From NCBI GenBank assembly GCA_903844815.1, contig CAIMVD010000108.1, positions 1 to 37,081 on the forward strand: a stretch of DNA of 37,081 nt, given 5' to 3'. Shown here piece after piece: positions 22,043-32,202 of this stretch. Each line of letters starts with the position of its first letter. Positions within the stretch are counted from its first letter, which is position 1. Origin of the DNA: an uncultured Bacteroidota bacterium. Its GTDB lineage: Bacteria; Bacteroidota; Bacteroidia; Bacteroidales; VadinHA17. A program made the translations under genes and the position numbers. The notes below the pieces were generated by a model. The model was not told where the DNA came from, made no database searches, and saw only the letters and a list, made by a program, of their open reading frames with translations.

Positions 22043-23407
22043 ATGAAAATCAGAATTAAAGAAATGAAAAAAAAGATGAGAACTTTTTACTTGTCTAGTA
22101 TAGTGCTGTTTATAAGCATATTAACATCATGCACAAAAACAGAATCTGATCCGGTTCTGGCGATTGATCCGTTCGGCAATGGAACCAATATAAGAAATAT
22201 GATTGTTGTTGTAAGTGATATGCACATGGGTGCTGATAACGATTATACCGAATGTAAAGACAATCGTGCGCCTCTGGTGAAGTTGCTCGGACAAATCAGG
22301 GTGAGTTCCAATGTTAAAGAGCTTGTTATAGCAGGTGACTTCATCGATGAATGGTTTGTTCCGGCAGATGTTGACACCTATGATGGCAAGAACCAGGCTG
22401 ATTTTGTAAACCGTCTGGCAGTAACCAACAAAACTGTGTTTGATGCCTTAAACCAGATCATAAAGGATGGTATTATTAAGGTTACCTATGTCCCCGGGAA
22501 TCACGATCTGGCCATAACTGCCGAAAATGTCGGGCTCATTCTTCCGGGAATAAACCAGGCACGCGATGATCAACAGGGATTAGGCACTTATACCCCGACC
22601 GATTTCCCGATACTGGCTGTTGAGCATGGGCACCGCTACAATTTCTTCTGCGCACCCGACCCCGTTTCCAATCAGGCTATTGCACCTGGCAGCATTATGC
22701 CTCCCGGATATTTTTTCACAAGAATTGCTGTACTCTCTGCTAAACAAGGTGCTCCCACACCTGGTGACATTTTACCTGTTCTAACTCGTCCGAACGATTC
22801 CACTAATGTAAACCAGAATTTAGCATTTGGATACTGGAAGAGCTGGGTGCCTTTAGTGAAAATGTTTCCGATCTCAAACAAATTCAACGAAACGCTGATT
22901 AAAACCAATATTAATGGATTCACCAAGACATATTCTGTGAATGATATCATTCCTTATCAGTTAACTCCAGGAGGAACTATTGATATGGTTCTTTTTAAGG
23001 GGATTTGTACCGATGCCAATTGGAGCCGGAGGGAAGAACTAAACAATGTGGCCGTCAGGTTTCCTGTTTCGCAGGCGATGGCAGATGCCGATGATGATAG
23101 AAAAACAGATGACCAGGCAAAGGTTCAGTACTTCATGAACCCGAATTCGGTTAAGAGAATTGTTGTTTTCGGACACACACACGATCCGGAAATTATTGGG
23201 TCGAACAACACTAAAGGCGAATACTGCATCTATGCAAACTCAGGTACATGGATTGATTACACTCCGCATCAGACAACGATGAATTTTGTCGTCATAACAC
23301 CTGAAGATAAAACTGATCCTTCATCTCAAACCTATGTGAAGCTCTACAATTTCATGAGTGATATTGTATCACTGATGGCTATTGACGAATTACGCTATAC
23401 AAAATAG
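22043..23407 (+). CDS. Calcineurin-like metallophosphoesterase lipoprotein
   Basis: Phosphoesterase (454 aa) with a lipoprotein signal (lipobox SILTSC, Cys30), so it sits in the periplasm or at the cell surface. Metal-binding motifs of the calcineurin-like fold are visible in order: VVVSDMHMG (Asp59, His61), IAGDFIDEW (Gly-Asp at 98-99), PGNHD (about 152-156), EHGHRY and the C-terminal VFGHTHDPE. The start at 22043 could also be the in-frame ATG at 22064; both keep the lipobox. First gene of a cluster on one strand that runs to 31037, preceded by the TCCTACAA promoter. The substrate, a phosphomono- or diester, is unknown. Confidence 0.88.
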   Translation: MKIRIKEMKKKMRTFYLSSIVLFISILTSCTKTESDPVLAIDPFGNGTNIRNMIVVVSDMHMGADNDYTECKDNRAPLVKLLGQIRVSSNVKELVIAGDFIDEWFVPADVDTYDGKNQADFVNRLAVTNKTVFDALNQIIKDGIIKVTYVPGNHDLAITAENVGLILPGINQARDDQQGLGTYTPTDFPILAVEHGHRYNFFCAPDPVSNQAIAPGSIMPPGYFFTRIAVLSAKQGAPTPGDILPVLTRPNDSTNVNQNLAFGYWKSWVPLVKMFPISNKFNETLIKTNINGFTKTYSVNDIIPYQLTPGGTIDMVLFKGICTDANWSRREELNNVAVRFPVSQAMADADDDRKTDDQAKVQYFMNPNSVKRIVVFGHTHDPEIIGSNNTKGEYCIYANSGTWIDYTPHQTTMNFVVITPEDKTDPSSQTYVKLYNFMSDIVSLMAIDELRYTK

Positions 23408-23481
23408 TATGTTTTATATTGATGGTGAACTTTAAATTTTACCCGTTTTATTGAGAAGTCCCGATACTATACAAAAAGACT

Positions 23482-25194
23482 ATGAATACCACAAAACGCA
23501 TGTTAATCTGCATTCAGTTTTCTATCGCAGCTGCATTTCTGATTTTCAATAGCTGCAGGAAAGACGACAACCTGACAGATCCTTCAGGAACCAGAGTTTA
23601 TACAACACTCAACAGGACAATAATTGCGGAAAATGTACAGGAATGGCCTGTACTTTTTCCTTTTGAAGTTTCTAAATATGCTTCTTTCCCGGAATATGGA
23701 ACATGGAGTTACGGACCTGGTTTGGAATACCAGAAAAGATTCGATCTGATGGCACCCGGATACGGCAACACTATTGTTAAAAAATCCGCACGATTATTGA
23801 ATTTCTTTGCAATAACCGATGTTCACATAACAGATGAAGAGACACCTGCTTCGGCACTCTTCTTTGGATATAAAGGTGGCTTTATCGGAGGCTATTCCAA
23901 CGTTATGCTTTATTCAACCCAAGTTCTCAATGCGGCAATCAAAACAATTAACCTGCTTCATAAAGAAACTCCGTTTGATTTTGGCATATCAATGGGCGAT
24001 GCCTGTAACAATATGCAATACAACGAACTAAGATGGTACATTGATGTTTTTGACGGAAAGAAAATAATACCCGATTCAGGAATTAAGAATGATCCGAAAC
24101 CTGGTCCGGGGAATGATTATCAGGATGAATTTCAGGCAGAAGGGCTGGATAGTTCTATCCCCTGGTATCAGACCCTTGGTAACCATGATCATTTCTGGAC
24201 CGGCCTTCTTTCGCCGGATGATGCAGCAAGGAAGATATATACGCAGGATATTATTCTCAATCTTGATAATGTTCTGTTATATCCGCATACCCAGAATCTA
24301 TTTGAAAGCCGCGGATTCTATATCGGTTCCATTGACGGAAGCACGCTTCTTGGTGAAAGTAAGGGTATAGGACCCGAAGCAGGCTTCCAAACCCCTCCGA
24401 AGGTTGATGCAGCTGACCCTGACAGGCGGTCGCTGCATGAGAATGAATGGATGACCGAGTTTTTTAACACTACATCCAACCCCTCAGGACATGGCTTCAG
24501 TCAAAACAATGCAAATACAGGATTTGCCTGCTATTCTTTTGAACCGAAGGCTGACATTCCAATTAAGGTCATCGTGCTCGACGATACTCAAAGCAACAAC
24601 GATCCGAATGATAATTTTTATGCTCACAGTTCACTCGACCTCGACCGGTACAACTGGCTTGTAAGCGAACTGGAAAAGGGACAGTCGGAGGGAAAGCTAA
24701 TGATTATCTCCTCACACATTCCGATAGGTGTCCTGCCGCCCGATAATGGCATGGGCTGGAGCAAAGAATCCGCAATTACGGAAAATGATTTGATTACAAG
24801 ACTGCATACTTACCCCAATCTTATTTTGTGGATAGCAGGACACCGGCATGTAAATCAGGTTACCCCTTTTCCCTCGACAGATCCTGATCATCCTGAGAAT
24901 AGTTTCTGGGAAGTGGAATCAACATCATTAAGGGATTTCCCGCAACAGTTCCGAACCTTCGAAATCACACGTAACAGCGACAATACAGTTTCGATATTCA
25001 CTACCGATATTGATCCCGTTATGGAAGAAGGCTCACTGCCTGCTCTATCGCGTTATTATGCCGTATGTTCACAGCAGATTTTCAATGTTTTAAAACCTTA
25101 TGCTCCATCATTTTCGTATAATGCCGAACTGGTGAAACAATTAAATGCAGAAATGCAGGAGAAGATCAGGGAAGTTGGCACAACAATAAAATAA
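23482..25194 (+). CDS. Metallophosphoesterase lipoprotein, TIGR03768-like (copy 1)
   Basis: Phosphoesterase (570 aa) with lipobox FNSC (Cys25). Motifs: [13 protein letters not shown] (Asp113, His115), ISMGDACNN (Asp173), TLGNHDHFW (233-239), IISSHIPIG and IAGHRHVN. The long insertions and the [11 protein letters not shown] region resemble the TIGR03768 (PPA1498-type) metallophosphoesterases, recognised from memory. It is followed 47 bp later by a close paralogue with the same architecture, indicating a tandem gene duplication with substantial divergence. The 74-bp gap before it has no clear promoter, so it is probably read from the upstream gene. Confidence 0.87.
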   Translation: MNTTKRMLICIQFSIAAAFLIFNSCRKDDNLTDPSGTRVYTTLNRTIIAENVQEWPVLFPFEVSKYASFPEYGTWSYGPGLEYQKRFDLMAPGYGNTIVKKSARLLNFFAITDVHITDEETPASALFFGYKGGFIGGYSNVMLYSTQVLNAAIKTINLLHKETPFDFGISMGDACNNMQYNELRWYIDVFDGKKIIPDSGIKNDPKPGPGNDYQDEFQAEGLDSSIPWYQTLGNHDHFWTGLLSPDDAARKIYTQDIILNLDNVLLYPHTQNLFESRGFYIGSIDGSTLLGESKGIGPEAGFQTPPKVDAADPDRRSLHENEWMTEFFNTTSNPSGHGFSQNNANTGFACYSFEPKADIPIKVIVLDDTQSNNDPNDNFYAHSSLDLDRYNWLVSELEKGQSEGKLMIISSHIPIGVLPPDNGMGWSKESAITENDLITRLHTYPNLILWIAGHRHVNQVTPFPSTDPDHPENSFWEVESTSLRDFPQQFRTFEITRNSDNTVSIFTTDIDPVMEEGSLPALSRYYAVCSQQIFNVLKPYAPSFSYNAELVKQLNAEMQEKIREVGTTIK

Positions 25195-25241
25195 TCAATG
25201 ATTTGTATATTTTTTTAAGATCAGATATTAAAGAAATTATT

Positions 25242-26912
25242 ATGAAGACAAAAATGACAATATTGCCAATACCGCTAATAACAATGATTATATTGTTGTT
25301 TTTCAGCATCGGCTGCACGAAAGACGATAACCTGCCTGGTCCGACAGGATTCAGGAATAATACAACATTCGACAGAACAATAATCCCCAATACCATTTCT
25401 CCGTTTCCTCCGATAATTTATCCTTACGAAATTTCGAAATATTCCCGATATGGATATGGTGACTGGCACTTTGGTGATGGCATTGTCTATCAGAAAAGGC
25501 TGGATCTGATGCCAGCCGGCTATACAGGTGCTTCAGTCACAAAAGCTTCAACCCTTTTGAGCTTCTTCACCATGTCCGACATTCATCTTGTGGATGAAGA
25601 AACACCCGCCTCAGCCATATTTTACTCATACAAGGGAGGAGGTAGTCCATCTGGATATAATGCGTCCATGCTTTTGACAACCCAGATGCTCAATGCTGCT
25701 GTGCAAACAATAAACATCCTGAATAAGAAAAGTAAGATGGATTTTGGTATCTCCCTGGGTGATGATTGCGACAACTCTCAGTACAACGAATTAAGATGGT
25801 TCATCGATATTCTTGACGGCAAGCCAATAAATCCCGATTCCGGGGTTAAGGATGATCCTATCCCGGGTCCGGAAAATGATTACCAGGATTTATTTCAGGC
25901 GGAAGGACTTGATAAGTCAATCGCATGGTACCAGACACTGGGCAACCACGATCATTTCTGGAAGGGTTCATACCCCGTTACTGATAACTATAGGCCAAAT
26001 TATATCGGTTTGGATATCATAAATTTAGACAAACCACTAACTGGATTGGATGGCAGAGGATATTACATGGGATCAGTTGACGGACGAACACAATATGGCG
26101 ACATAATAGGAGCAGGCGCTACTAACGATTTCAAAATTCCTCCACAAGTACTTGCAGCCGATCCAAACCGCCGTTCACTAAAGAAAGAGCAATGGATGAA
26201 CGAGTTTTTTACTACAATTTCAAATCCGGTTGGCCATGGATTTAGTCAAAACAATGTGACCACGGGATTTGCGAGCTATACCTTTGAGCCTAAATCAAAC
26301 TTGCCTGTTAAGGTAATTGTGCTCGACGATACCCAGCTGGACAGTGATCCAAATATGGGCGGATATGCACACAGTTCACTTGATCCGGAACGTTTTCAAT
26401 GGCTTGGCAATGAACTTGATAAGTGTCAGTCTGAAGGTAAACTTGTAATTATCGCCGCACACATACCAATAGGAATTGGCCCCGGCTTATGGAACCCGGC
26501 AGCCCTGGTGACAGAGCAGCAATTAATTGATAAGCTTCATACCTACCCGAATCTCCTGATGTGGATATCAGGCCATCGTCATCTTAATTCAGTTACGCCA
26601 CAGCCATCAAAGGATCCGACACATCCTGAACTCGGTTTCTGGGTGGTTGAAACTCCATCTTTAAAAGAATTTCCCCAGCAGTTTCGCACCTTCGATATCG
26701 CCCGCAACAGTGACAATACAATTTCAATCTTTGCTACGACGGTTGATCCTGTTACACAACCGGGCTCGTTACCTGCGCTATCGCGTACTTACGCTGTGGC
26801 ATCTTATCAGTTATTCAACTATCAGATTTCTAATTTGCCTTCCGGCGCCTATAATGCTGAGCTTGTCAAGCAATTAAGTTCTGAAATGCAGGCTAATATT
26901 CAGAGCTACTAA
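25242..26912 (+). CDS. Metallophosphoesterase lipoprotein, TIGR03768-like (copy 2)
   Basis: Paralogue of the preceding gene (556 aa from the chosen start). The open frame extends 13 codons upstream, but the ATG at 25242 ([13 protein letters not shown]...) gives a standard lipoprotein signal with lipobox SIGC. Metal motifs are retained: [48 protein letters not shown]. The end, [14 protein letters not shown], is almost the same as in copy 1. All ligands seen in copy 1 are conserved, so both copies look active. The two probably differ in substrate or expression rather than one being a relic. Confidence 0.87.
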   Translation: MKTKMTILPIPLITMIILLFFSIGCTKDDNLPGPTGFRNNTTFDRTIIPNTISPFPPIIYPYEISKYSRYGYGDWHFGDGIVYQKRLDLMPAGYTGASVTKASTLLSFFTMSDIHLVDEETPASAIFYSYKGGGSPSGYNASMLLTTQMLNAAVQTINILNKKSKMDFGISLGDDCDNSQYNELRWFIDILDGKPINPDSGVKDDPIPGPENDYQDLFQAEGLDKSIAWYQTLGNHDHFWKGSYPVTDNYRPNYIGLDIINLDKPLTGLDGRGYYMGSVDGRTQYGDIIGAGATNDFKIPPQVLAADPNRRSLKKEQWMNEFFTTISNPVGHGFSQNNVTTGFASYTFEPKSNLPVKVIVLDDTQLDSDPNMGGYAHSSLDPERFQWLGNELDKCQSEGKLVIIAAHIPIGIGPGLWNPAALVTEQQLIDKLHTYPNLLMWISGHRHLNSVTPQPSKDPTHPELGFWVVETPSLKEFPQQFRTFDIARNSDNTISIFATTVDPVTQPGSLPALSRTYAVASYQLFNYQISNLPSGAYNAELVKQLSSEMQANIQSY

Positions 26913-26953
26913 TAATTAAAAAATCTGTAATCAATAATTTTAAATGAAAAGTT

Positions 26954-28237
26954 ATGAAAAAGACAAACCAATTAATTATTCTCTGTCTGTTGGTTGTTAC
27001 AGCGATTCAGATATCCTGTGAACGTGATGATTCAGGTGAAACACCAATTTATGGACAGAAAACTTTAGAGTTGATCAGTATTGTCGAAAATAATCCAACA
27101 ATTAAATCATTGTTACTCAAATCAATTGACCAGGCAAAGGTGGTCAACCCGGATAAAAATACAAATCCGGCTCAAACCCTCGCTGAATATTATGATTTTG
27201 TTACCTGGGCTGAGACCTGTATGCCATGGAGTATTCTTCCCAATACACCATACACATCATTGTATGATAAAATAGATCAGAGCCTGAACTATTTCTATTT
27301 TATAAATGACCAGCCGCTTACAGAACTTGAAGGTCAGGGATTGTATAATAACTCTCTTCAATATGTAGCGCCTTACAGCGATTGGCTTGTAAGTTTCAAT
27401 AAAGCGTGGGGTTTGTATCTGGATACGCCTGAATCGTGGAAAGATGAATATTATCGATTAGCGCTTACCGATAATAAATTTGGCCTGTCGGCTGGCTGGT
27501 ATGAAGATCCTTCTAAGTGGAAAACGTTTAATCAGTTTTTTGCAAGGTATCTTAAGTCGCCTGATAAACGGCCAGTTACCTCCCCCGACAACAGCACAAT
27601 TGTTGTATCACCGGCAGATGCTATACCTCAGGGCGTATGGCAGATAGATGCCAATTCAGAATTGACTCAGAAAAAAGGAGTAGCCATTAAATCCGGAACA
27701 TTAAAATCAATTGTAAAATTAATCGGAGACGACAGCCAGTATAAAAATGATTTTGCCAATGGAATAATGACCCATACTTTTCTGGATGTACAGGACTATC
27801 ATCGTTACCATTTCCCTGTGGGCGGAATAATAAAGGAAGTGAGAAATATTGCCGAACAGGACGCAGTAGGCGGTATTATAACCTGGGATCCAACCATTCC
27901 AAGATATCTGTTTGATCCTATTACAGTTTCCGGATGGCAATCGATTGAAACAAGAGGCTGCGTAATAATTGAAACTGAACTATACGGTCTGGTAGCCATA
28001 CTTCCGATAGGGATGTCGCAGATATGTTCGGTAAAATTTGAGGAAAATATTCACGCAGGTACGAGAGTGAATAAAGGTGATATGTTAGGGTGTTTTCTTT
28101 TTGGAGGTTCTGATATTGTAATGATTTTTCAACAGAAAGCCGGATTTGCACTGGAACCAGCTAACGGTGGGAGTGGCGAATCTTATCAACATATACTCAT
28201 GGGTGAAAAATACGGGGTGTTGACAGGATCGAAATAG
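26954..28237 (+). CDS. PSD-family (PsiD-like) pyruvoyl decarboxylase lipoprotein
   Basis: Protein of 427 aa with a lipoprotein signal (lipobox IQISC near residue 22). The C-terminal half is a phosphatidylserine-decarboxylase fold: VQDYHRYHFPVGG (about 276-288) and FGGSDIVMIF with the predicted self-cleaving, pyruvoyl-forming Ser386 in GGS (LGST in E. coli Psd). The N-terminal part (about 45-210, through YEDPSKWKTFNQFFARYLKSPDKRPVTSPDN) resembles the extra domain of the PsiD/PSDC group, whose best-known member decarboxylates free tryptophan. Psd enzymes are normally cytoplasmic-membrane proteins, so export as a lipoprotein is unusual. The substrate could be a phospholipid head group or a free amino acid. 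It sits between phosphoesterase and permease genes. Confidence 0.8.
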   Translation: MKKTNQLIILCLLVVTAIQISCERDDSGETPIYGQKTLELISIVENNPTIKSLLLKSIDQAKVVNPDKNTNPAQTLAEYYDFVTWAETCMPWSILPNTPYTSLYDKIDQSLNYFYFINDQPLTELEGQGLYNNSLQYVAPYSDWLVSFNKAWGLYLDTPESWKDEYYRLALTDNKFGLSAGWYEDPSKWKTFNQFFARYLKSPDKRPVTSPDNSTIVVSPADAIPQGVWQIDANSELTQKKGVAIKSGTLKSIVKLIGDDSQYKNDFANGIMTHTFLDVQDYHRYHFPVGGIIKEVRNIAEQDAVGGIITWDPTIPRYLFDPITVSGWQSIETRGCVIIETELYGLVAILPIGMSQICSVKFEENIHAGTRVNKGDMLGCFLFGGSDIVMIFQQKAGFALEPANGGSGESYQHILMGEKYGVLTGSK

Positions 28238-28307
28238 TAATAACGATCATGGATTTAATAAGTTAGCATTAATCTCATTCCTGAAAAATAATTAAATTAA
28301 GGCAAAA

Positions 28308-28439
28308 TTGAAAATTTTAAGCTTTATATGTATGGTGATGTTTATGAGTTTCTTAACCTCCTGCGAAAAGTCGTCTGATAATTCAGAAAATACAGGGATT
28401 AAAAATAAAACGCGAATAGTATGGAACGACGTACCATAG
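28308..28439 (+). CDS. Tiny putative lipoprotein of 43 residues
   Basis: Frame starting with TTG at 28308 (AAGGCAAAA just before it): KILSFICMVMFMSFLTSC then EKSSDNSENTG..., ending at 28439. It has a positively charged residue, a hydrophobic stretch and a lipobox LTSC, but only about 24 residues after the cysteine. In-frame ATG codons at 28332 and 28338 are alternatives. It overlaps the start of the permease gene by 19 bp. It may be a real small lipoprotein or the stump of a larger lipoprotein gene, like those around it. The non-ATG start lowers confidence. Confidence 0.4.
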   Translation: MKILSFICMVMFMSFLTSCEKSSDNSENTGIKNKTRIVWNDVP

Positions 28440-29710
28440 GCATTCATGAAAAGCTGTCTCTTTTAGAAAGCTTGCCGCTTAGCTTCCAGCACCTTACGGC
28501 TATGTTTGGCGCTACAATACTGGCCCCTATACTCCTGGGAGTTAATCCTTCCATCGCACTGCTGATGAATGGTATCGGGACTTTGATTTACTCCTGGGTT
28601 ACCAGGGGCGGAATACCGGCTTACCTTGGTTCCAGCTTTGCATTTATTGCTCCGGCATTATTGATTATCAGTAGTTATGGAGGATATAATCATGCTCAGT
28701 CAGGATTTATCTTTTTCGGGCTATTCTTCGTTCTCATGTCATTTGTTGTTAAAAAGTGGGGCATAAGATGGATTGATATTGTTATGCCACCGGCAGTGAT
28801 GGGAGCGGTGGTTGCAATTATCGGACTTGAACTGGCTCCGGTTGCGGCACAGCAGGCAGGATTGGCTCCTTTGCCAACAGCGATAGGGAAAGTAGTTGAA
28901 CCATTCGTCATAGATGGCGACATAATAATAGTTTCAATGTCAACGCTTTGTATTGGCATATTTGGTTCCGTGATGTTCAGGGGGTTCATGCAGGTGATCC
29001 CGATTCTTATCGCCGTTGTTGCCGGTTATTTGGTTGCAGTCCTCACAGGAAACGTCAATACTACGGCAATCAGCGATGCATCATGGCTCGCCCTCCCTGA
29101 GTTTAGTGCACCTGTGTTCGATGTGAACGCGATCTTTATTATTGCCCCTGCATGCATAGTTGTGCTGGCCGAACACATCAGCCATCTTATAGTCACCGGC
29201 AGAATCACAGGGTCAAATCTGATAGAAGATCCGGGACTGCACCGGTCCCTCCTTGGCGATGGTTTAAGTAATATCCTATCCGGTTTCACGGGTTCAACAC
29301 CAAATACCACATACGGAGAAAATATTGGTGTTATGGCAATAACAAAAGTTTATTCTGTTTGGGTAATACGCGGAGCAGCAGTACTTGCGGTCATTTTTTC
29401 GTGTATTGGCAAGGTTTCAGCGGCTATTTCAACCATACCGGTGCCTGTGATGGGAGGAATAACTTTGCTGCTGTATGGAATAATTGCCGTACAGGGCATC
29501 AGGATGCTTGTAGAGCAAAAAGTTGATTTCAGCAATAACCGGAATATGGTATTAGGCGCAGTTACCTTTGTAGCGGGTATAAGCGGGGCAGGAATAAGTA
29601 TTGGATCGGTACAACTTAAAGGTATGGCTCTGGCCGCTGTGGCCGGTGTTGTTTTATCCCTGACTTTCTGGTGCTTTGATAAAGCCGGAGTGTTGAACAG
29701 CAAGGTTTGA
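28421..29710 (+). CDS. uraA: UraA-type uracil/xanthine permease (NCS2 family)
   Basis: Inner-membrane nucleobase:proton symporter (429 aa, about 14 helices). Signatures: FQHLTAMFGATILAPILLG near residue 22, GIPAYLGSSFAFIAP, the transport motif AEHISHLIVTG (conserved Glu) and STPNTTYGENIGVMAITKVYSVWVI, which closely follows UraA. The match to UraA is better than to xanthine permeases, so uracil is the likely substrate. It is the only inner-membrane transporter in a run of lipoprotein hydrolases. This suggests that nucleobases released outside could be taken up, but the preceding enzymes are not obviously nucleotidases. Confidence 0.9.
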   Translation: MERRTIGIHEKLSLLESLPLSFQHLTAMFGATILAPILLGVNPSIALLMNGIGTLIYSWVTRGGIPAYLGSSFAFIAPALLIISSYGGYNHAQSGFIFFGLFFVLMSFVVKKWGIRWIDIVMPPAVMGAVVAIIGLELAPVAAQQAGLAPLPTAIGKVVEPFVIDGDIIIVSMSTLCIGIFGSVMFRGFMQVIPILIAVVAGYLVAVLTGNVNTTAISDASWLALPEFSAPVFDVNAIFIIAPACIVVLAEHISHLIVTGRITGSNLIEDPGLHRSLLGDGLSNILSGFTGSTPNTTYGENIGVMAITKVYSVWVIRGAAVLAVIFSCIGKVSAAISTIPVPVMGGITLLLYGIIAVQGIRMLVEQKVDFSNNRNMVLGAVTFVAGISGAGISIGSVQLKGMALAAVAGVVLSLTFWCFDKAGVLNSKV

Positions 29711-29762
29711 TACCTGGCTTATTATTAAAATGAAGATCAATTAAGTATTAAAAAGTTATCAA

Positions 29763-31037
29763 ATGAAAATTAGCAACATGATTTTATCATTTCCGACAAC
29801 AGCCATTCTGTTAATGCTTTCAAGCAGTTGTGTGAAGGATGAAACGTTAATATCAAGCTCACTCGACAGGTTAAACTGGTCTGAAAGAAACTTCAGTATG
29901 CTGAACCAATTGATAAATGATTATGGTATAAACGGAAAATATTATAACAATAACAAAATTCCGTATGTAGTTCTTGACTGGGATCAGACCTGTGCCCACT
30001 TCGATGTTGAGGAATCAGTGATGCGATACCAGCTGACTAATCTCCGGTTTAAAATGACGAAAGATCAATTTCAAAATGATATACTTAAAGACAACATTTA
30101 CGGGGTGACAAAATTGTCAGAAGCTTATCAAAATATACTTTTTACCGATATTAATATTGACCTTGTGAATGACTATAATTTCTTATATGACAATTTCATA
30201 GGATCAAATGGACCAATGTCTTTTGAAGAAATAAAGGCGACTCCCCAATACAGCGACTTCATCACGAAAATCCCTTTTTTGTACGATGGGTATTGTGAAA
30301 CCTCAGGCATCGGAGCTGATTATGGTTATCCCTGGCTGCTATATTTATTGGCCGGACATACAATAGATGAAGTGAAGTCTTTGGCCAAAGAAGCTATTTC
30401 TAATGAGCTTGGCAACAAATTAAGCAAGCAGACCTGGCAATCTCCGGCAGGTCTTCAAACAAACGCAGGTATAGTGAGCTATTCCTATAAATCGGGGTTA
30501 CGGGTCTTTCCTGAAATGCAAAACCTTATTTCTACATTTAAAGCTCATGGAATTGATGTATATATTGTATCAGCAAGCTATAAGCCAGTTGTAGAGGTAT
30601 TCTCAGGTGTTGGAAATTATGGTTACAACGTACCTTCTGAGAATGTTATTGCTATGGAACTTGAAACAGATGACGCAGGAAAAATTCTGCCTGAATATAA
30701 AGCAGGATGGATTAAAACTCAAAGACAGGGTAAGGTAGATGCAATTTACAAGGTAATTAAAGAGGGCCCTGGCAAAAACCGGGATCCGCTGTTTTCGGCT
30801 GGTGACAGTGATGGTGATTATGAAATGTCAACTCTCTTCCCCGATATGAAACTGACATTGATCTGGAACAGGGTAAAAGGGGGGGATATTGGAAAACTTT
30901 GCAAACAGGCTGTTGATGAAATGAATAGTTCTGCACCAAGATACATTCTTCAGGGACGAAATGAAAATTCAGGAATGGTTTTGCCATGCTCCGAATCTAT
31001 TCTTCTGGGGAAAACTGAACTGCAATTACTTTATTGA
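29763..31037 (+). CDS. HAD-superfamily phosphatase lipoprotein
   Basis: Protein of 424 aa with lipobox LSSSC (Cys23). HAD motif I is VVLDWDQTCAHFD (nucleophile Asp72, Asp74); motif II is the serine in VYIVSASYKP; the late acidic motif is AGDSDGDYEM. A long cap region lies between motifs I and II (about 80-245). The overall layout resembles the phosphoserine-phosphatase-like HAD group with export signals. It closes the phosphoesterase/lipoprotein cluster, 52 bp after the permease. The substrate is unknown. The 248-bp gap that follows (31038-31285) is AT-rich; TATCTTTTG near 31141 is only a loose promoter match. Confidence 0.85.
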   Translation: MKISNMILSFPTTAILLMLSSSCVKDETLISSSLDRLNWSERNFSMLNQLINDYGINGKYYNNNKIPYVVLDWDQTCAHFDVEESVMRYQLTNLRFKMTKDQFQNDILKDNIYGVTKLSEAYQNILFTDINIDLVNDYNFLYDNFIGSNGPMSFEEIKATPQYSDFITKIPFLYDGYCETSGIGADYGYPWLLYLLAGHTIDEVKSLAKEAISNELGNKLSKQTWQSPAGLQTNAGIVSYSYKSGLRVFPEMQNLISTFKAHGIDVYIVSASYKPVVEVFSGVGNYGYNVPSENVIAMELETDDAGKILPEYKAGWIKTQRQGKVDAIYKVIKEGPGKNRDPLFSAGDSDGDYEMSTLFPDMKLTLIWNRVKGGDIGKLCKQAVDEMNSSAPRYILQGRNENSGMVLPCSESILLGKTELQLLY

Positions 31038-31285
31038 AGATGAAGGCAGAAATTTCTTAATGTAAAGAGAAAATAAATTCTTCAAGCAGACTTTTGTCCC
31101 TGCTGAGGCGGGATCTTCGCTAAGCTGCAACTTTTTACCTTTATCTTTTGTCTGTATATAATATTTATCAATCATAAATATGGAAAAGTTAATAATTAAT
31201 CGGTATTTTTGAAGTTGAAGTTTAACTCTGATGTTTAGGGATATTCAAATATTTATTTCATTATATCATTAATTATCTTATATTT

Positions 31286-32161
31286 ATGAGTGTTCTGCTG
31301 AACAAGAATTCCAAAGTGATAGTCCAGGGTTTCACAGGAAGCGAAGGTACTTTCCACTCTACACAAATGATCGAGTATGGTACAAATGTCGTTGGCGGTG
31401 TTACGCCCGGCAAAGGAGGAACAACACATCTGAACCTTCCGGTCTATAATACTGTACGCGATGCCGTTGCCGCAACCAATGCAGATGTCTCTGTAATCTT
31501 CGTTCCGCCTCCGTTTGCCGCCGATGCCATCCTTGAAGCTTCAGATGCCGGAATCAGTCTTATTGTTGCTATAACTGAAGGAATCCCTGTTGCCGAAATG
31601 GTTACGGTAAAGAATCATCTTAAAAAATCGAACAGCAGGCTTATCGGACCAAATTGTCCGGGGATAATAACACCGGGTGAGGCAAAAGTCGGAATAATGC
31701 CAGGCTTTATACATAAAAAAGGCACTGTTGGAATCATATCAAGGTCAGGCACTCTGACCTATGAAGCCGTCGACCAGGTTACCAAGGCAGGACTGGGACA
31801 GTCGACCTGCATCGGTATCGGTGGTGATCCTGTTGTGGGTACAACCACTCTGGATGCTGTCAAATTAATGATGGAAGATAAAGATACAGAGGCTATTATT
31901 GTGATAGGTGAAATAGGCGGGAATATGGAAACAGAAGCTGCCGAATGGATCAGGGATAATGGTACTAAACCGGTAATCGGTTTCATAGCAGGACAAACAG
32001 CTCCCAAAGGCCGGAAAATGGGACATGCAGGAGCGATAGTAGGAGGGAAGTCCGATACCGCTGCAGCAAAAATGGAAATTATGAAGAATTGCGGAATCCA
32101 TGTCGTACAGTCTCCTGCCGACATAGGGATAACAGTTAAGAAGGTGCTTGAAGCATTGTAA
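31286..32161 (+). CDS. sucD: Succinyl-CoA synthetase (ADP-forming) alpha subunit
   Basis: Alpha subunit (291 aa) of the TCA-cycle enzyme that interconverts succinyl-CoA and succinate with formation of ATP or GTP. The CoA-binding domain starts [17 protein letters not shown]. The ligase domain has [24 protein letters not shown] and the phosphohistidine loop [13 protein letters not shown]. Length is normal. The beta subunit sucC, usually adjacent in bacteria, is absent from both sides here and must be elsewhere. Confidence 0.95.
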   Translation: MSVLLNKNSKVIVQGFTGSEGTFHSTQMIEYGTNVVGGVTPGKGGTTHLNLPVYNTVRDAVAATNADVSVIFVPPPFAADAILEASDAGISLIVAITEGIPVAEMVTVKNHLKKSNSRLIGPNCPGIITPGEAKVGIMPGFIHKKGTVGIISRSGTLTYEAVDQVTKAGLGQSTCIGIGGDPVVGTTTLDAVKLMMEDKDTEAIIVIGEIGGNMETEAAEWIRDNGTKPVIGFIAGQTAPKGRKMGHAGAIVGGKSDTAAAKMEIMKNCGIHVVQSPADIGITVKKVLEAL

Positions 32162-32178
32162 GACTTTATATATATTTG
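32148..32178 (+). promoter_or_regulatory. fabG promoter at the end of sucD
   Basis: TTG (32148-32150), 20 nt, then TATATTTG (32171-32178), an exact TAnnTTTG match. The -33 part is inside the sucD coding end. Transcription from here would give a leader of about 18 nt before the fabG ATG at 32203. Confidence 0.6.
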
Positions 32179-32202
32179 CACGAATCTAAATTTTAACAGG
32201 AA

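Noticed and set aside
31759-32181. A 140-residue minus-strand frame over sucD
   Set aside because: A shadow of the conserved sucD reading frame, with no promoter or family match.
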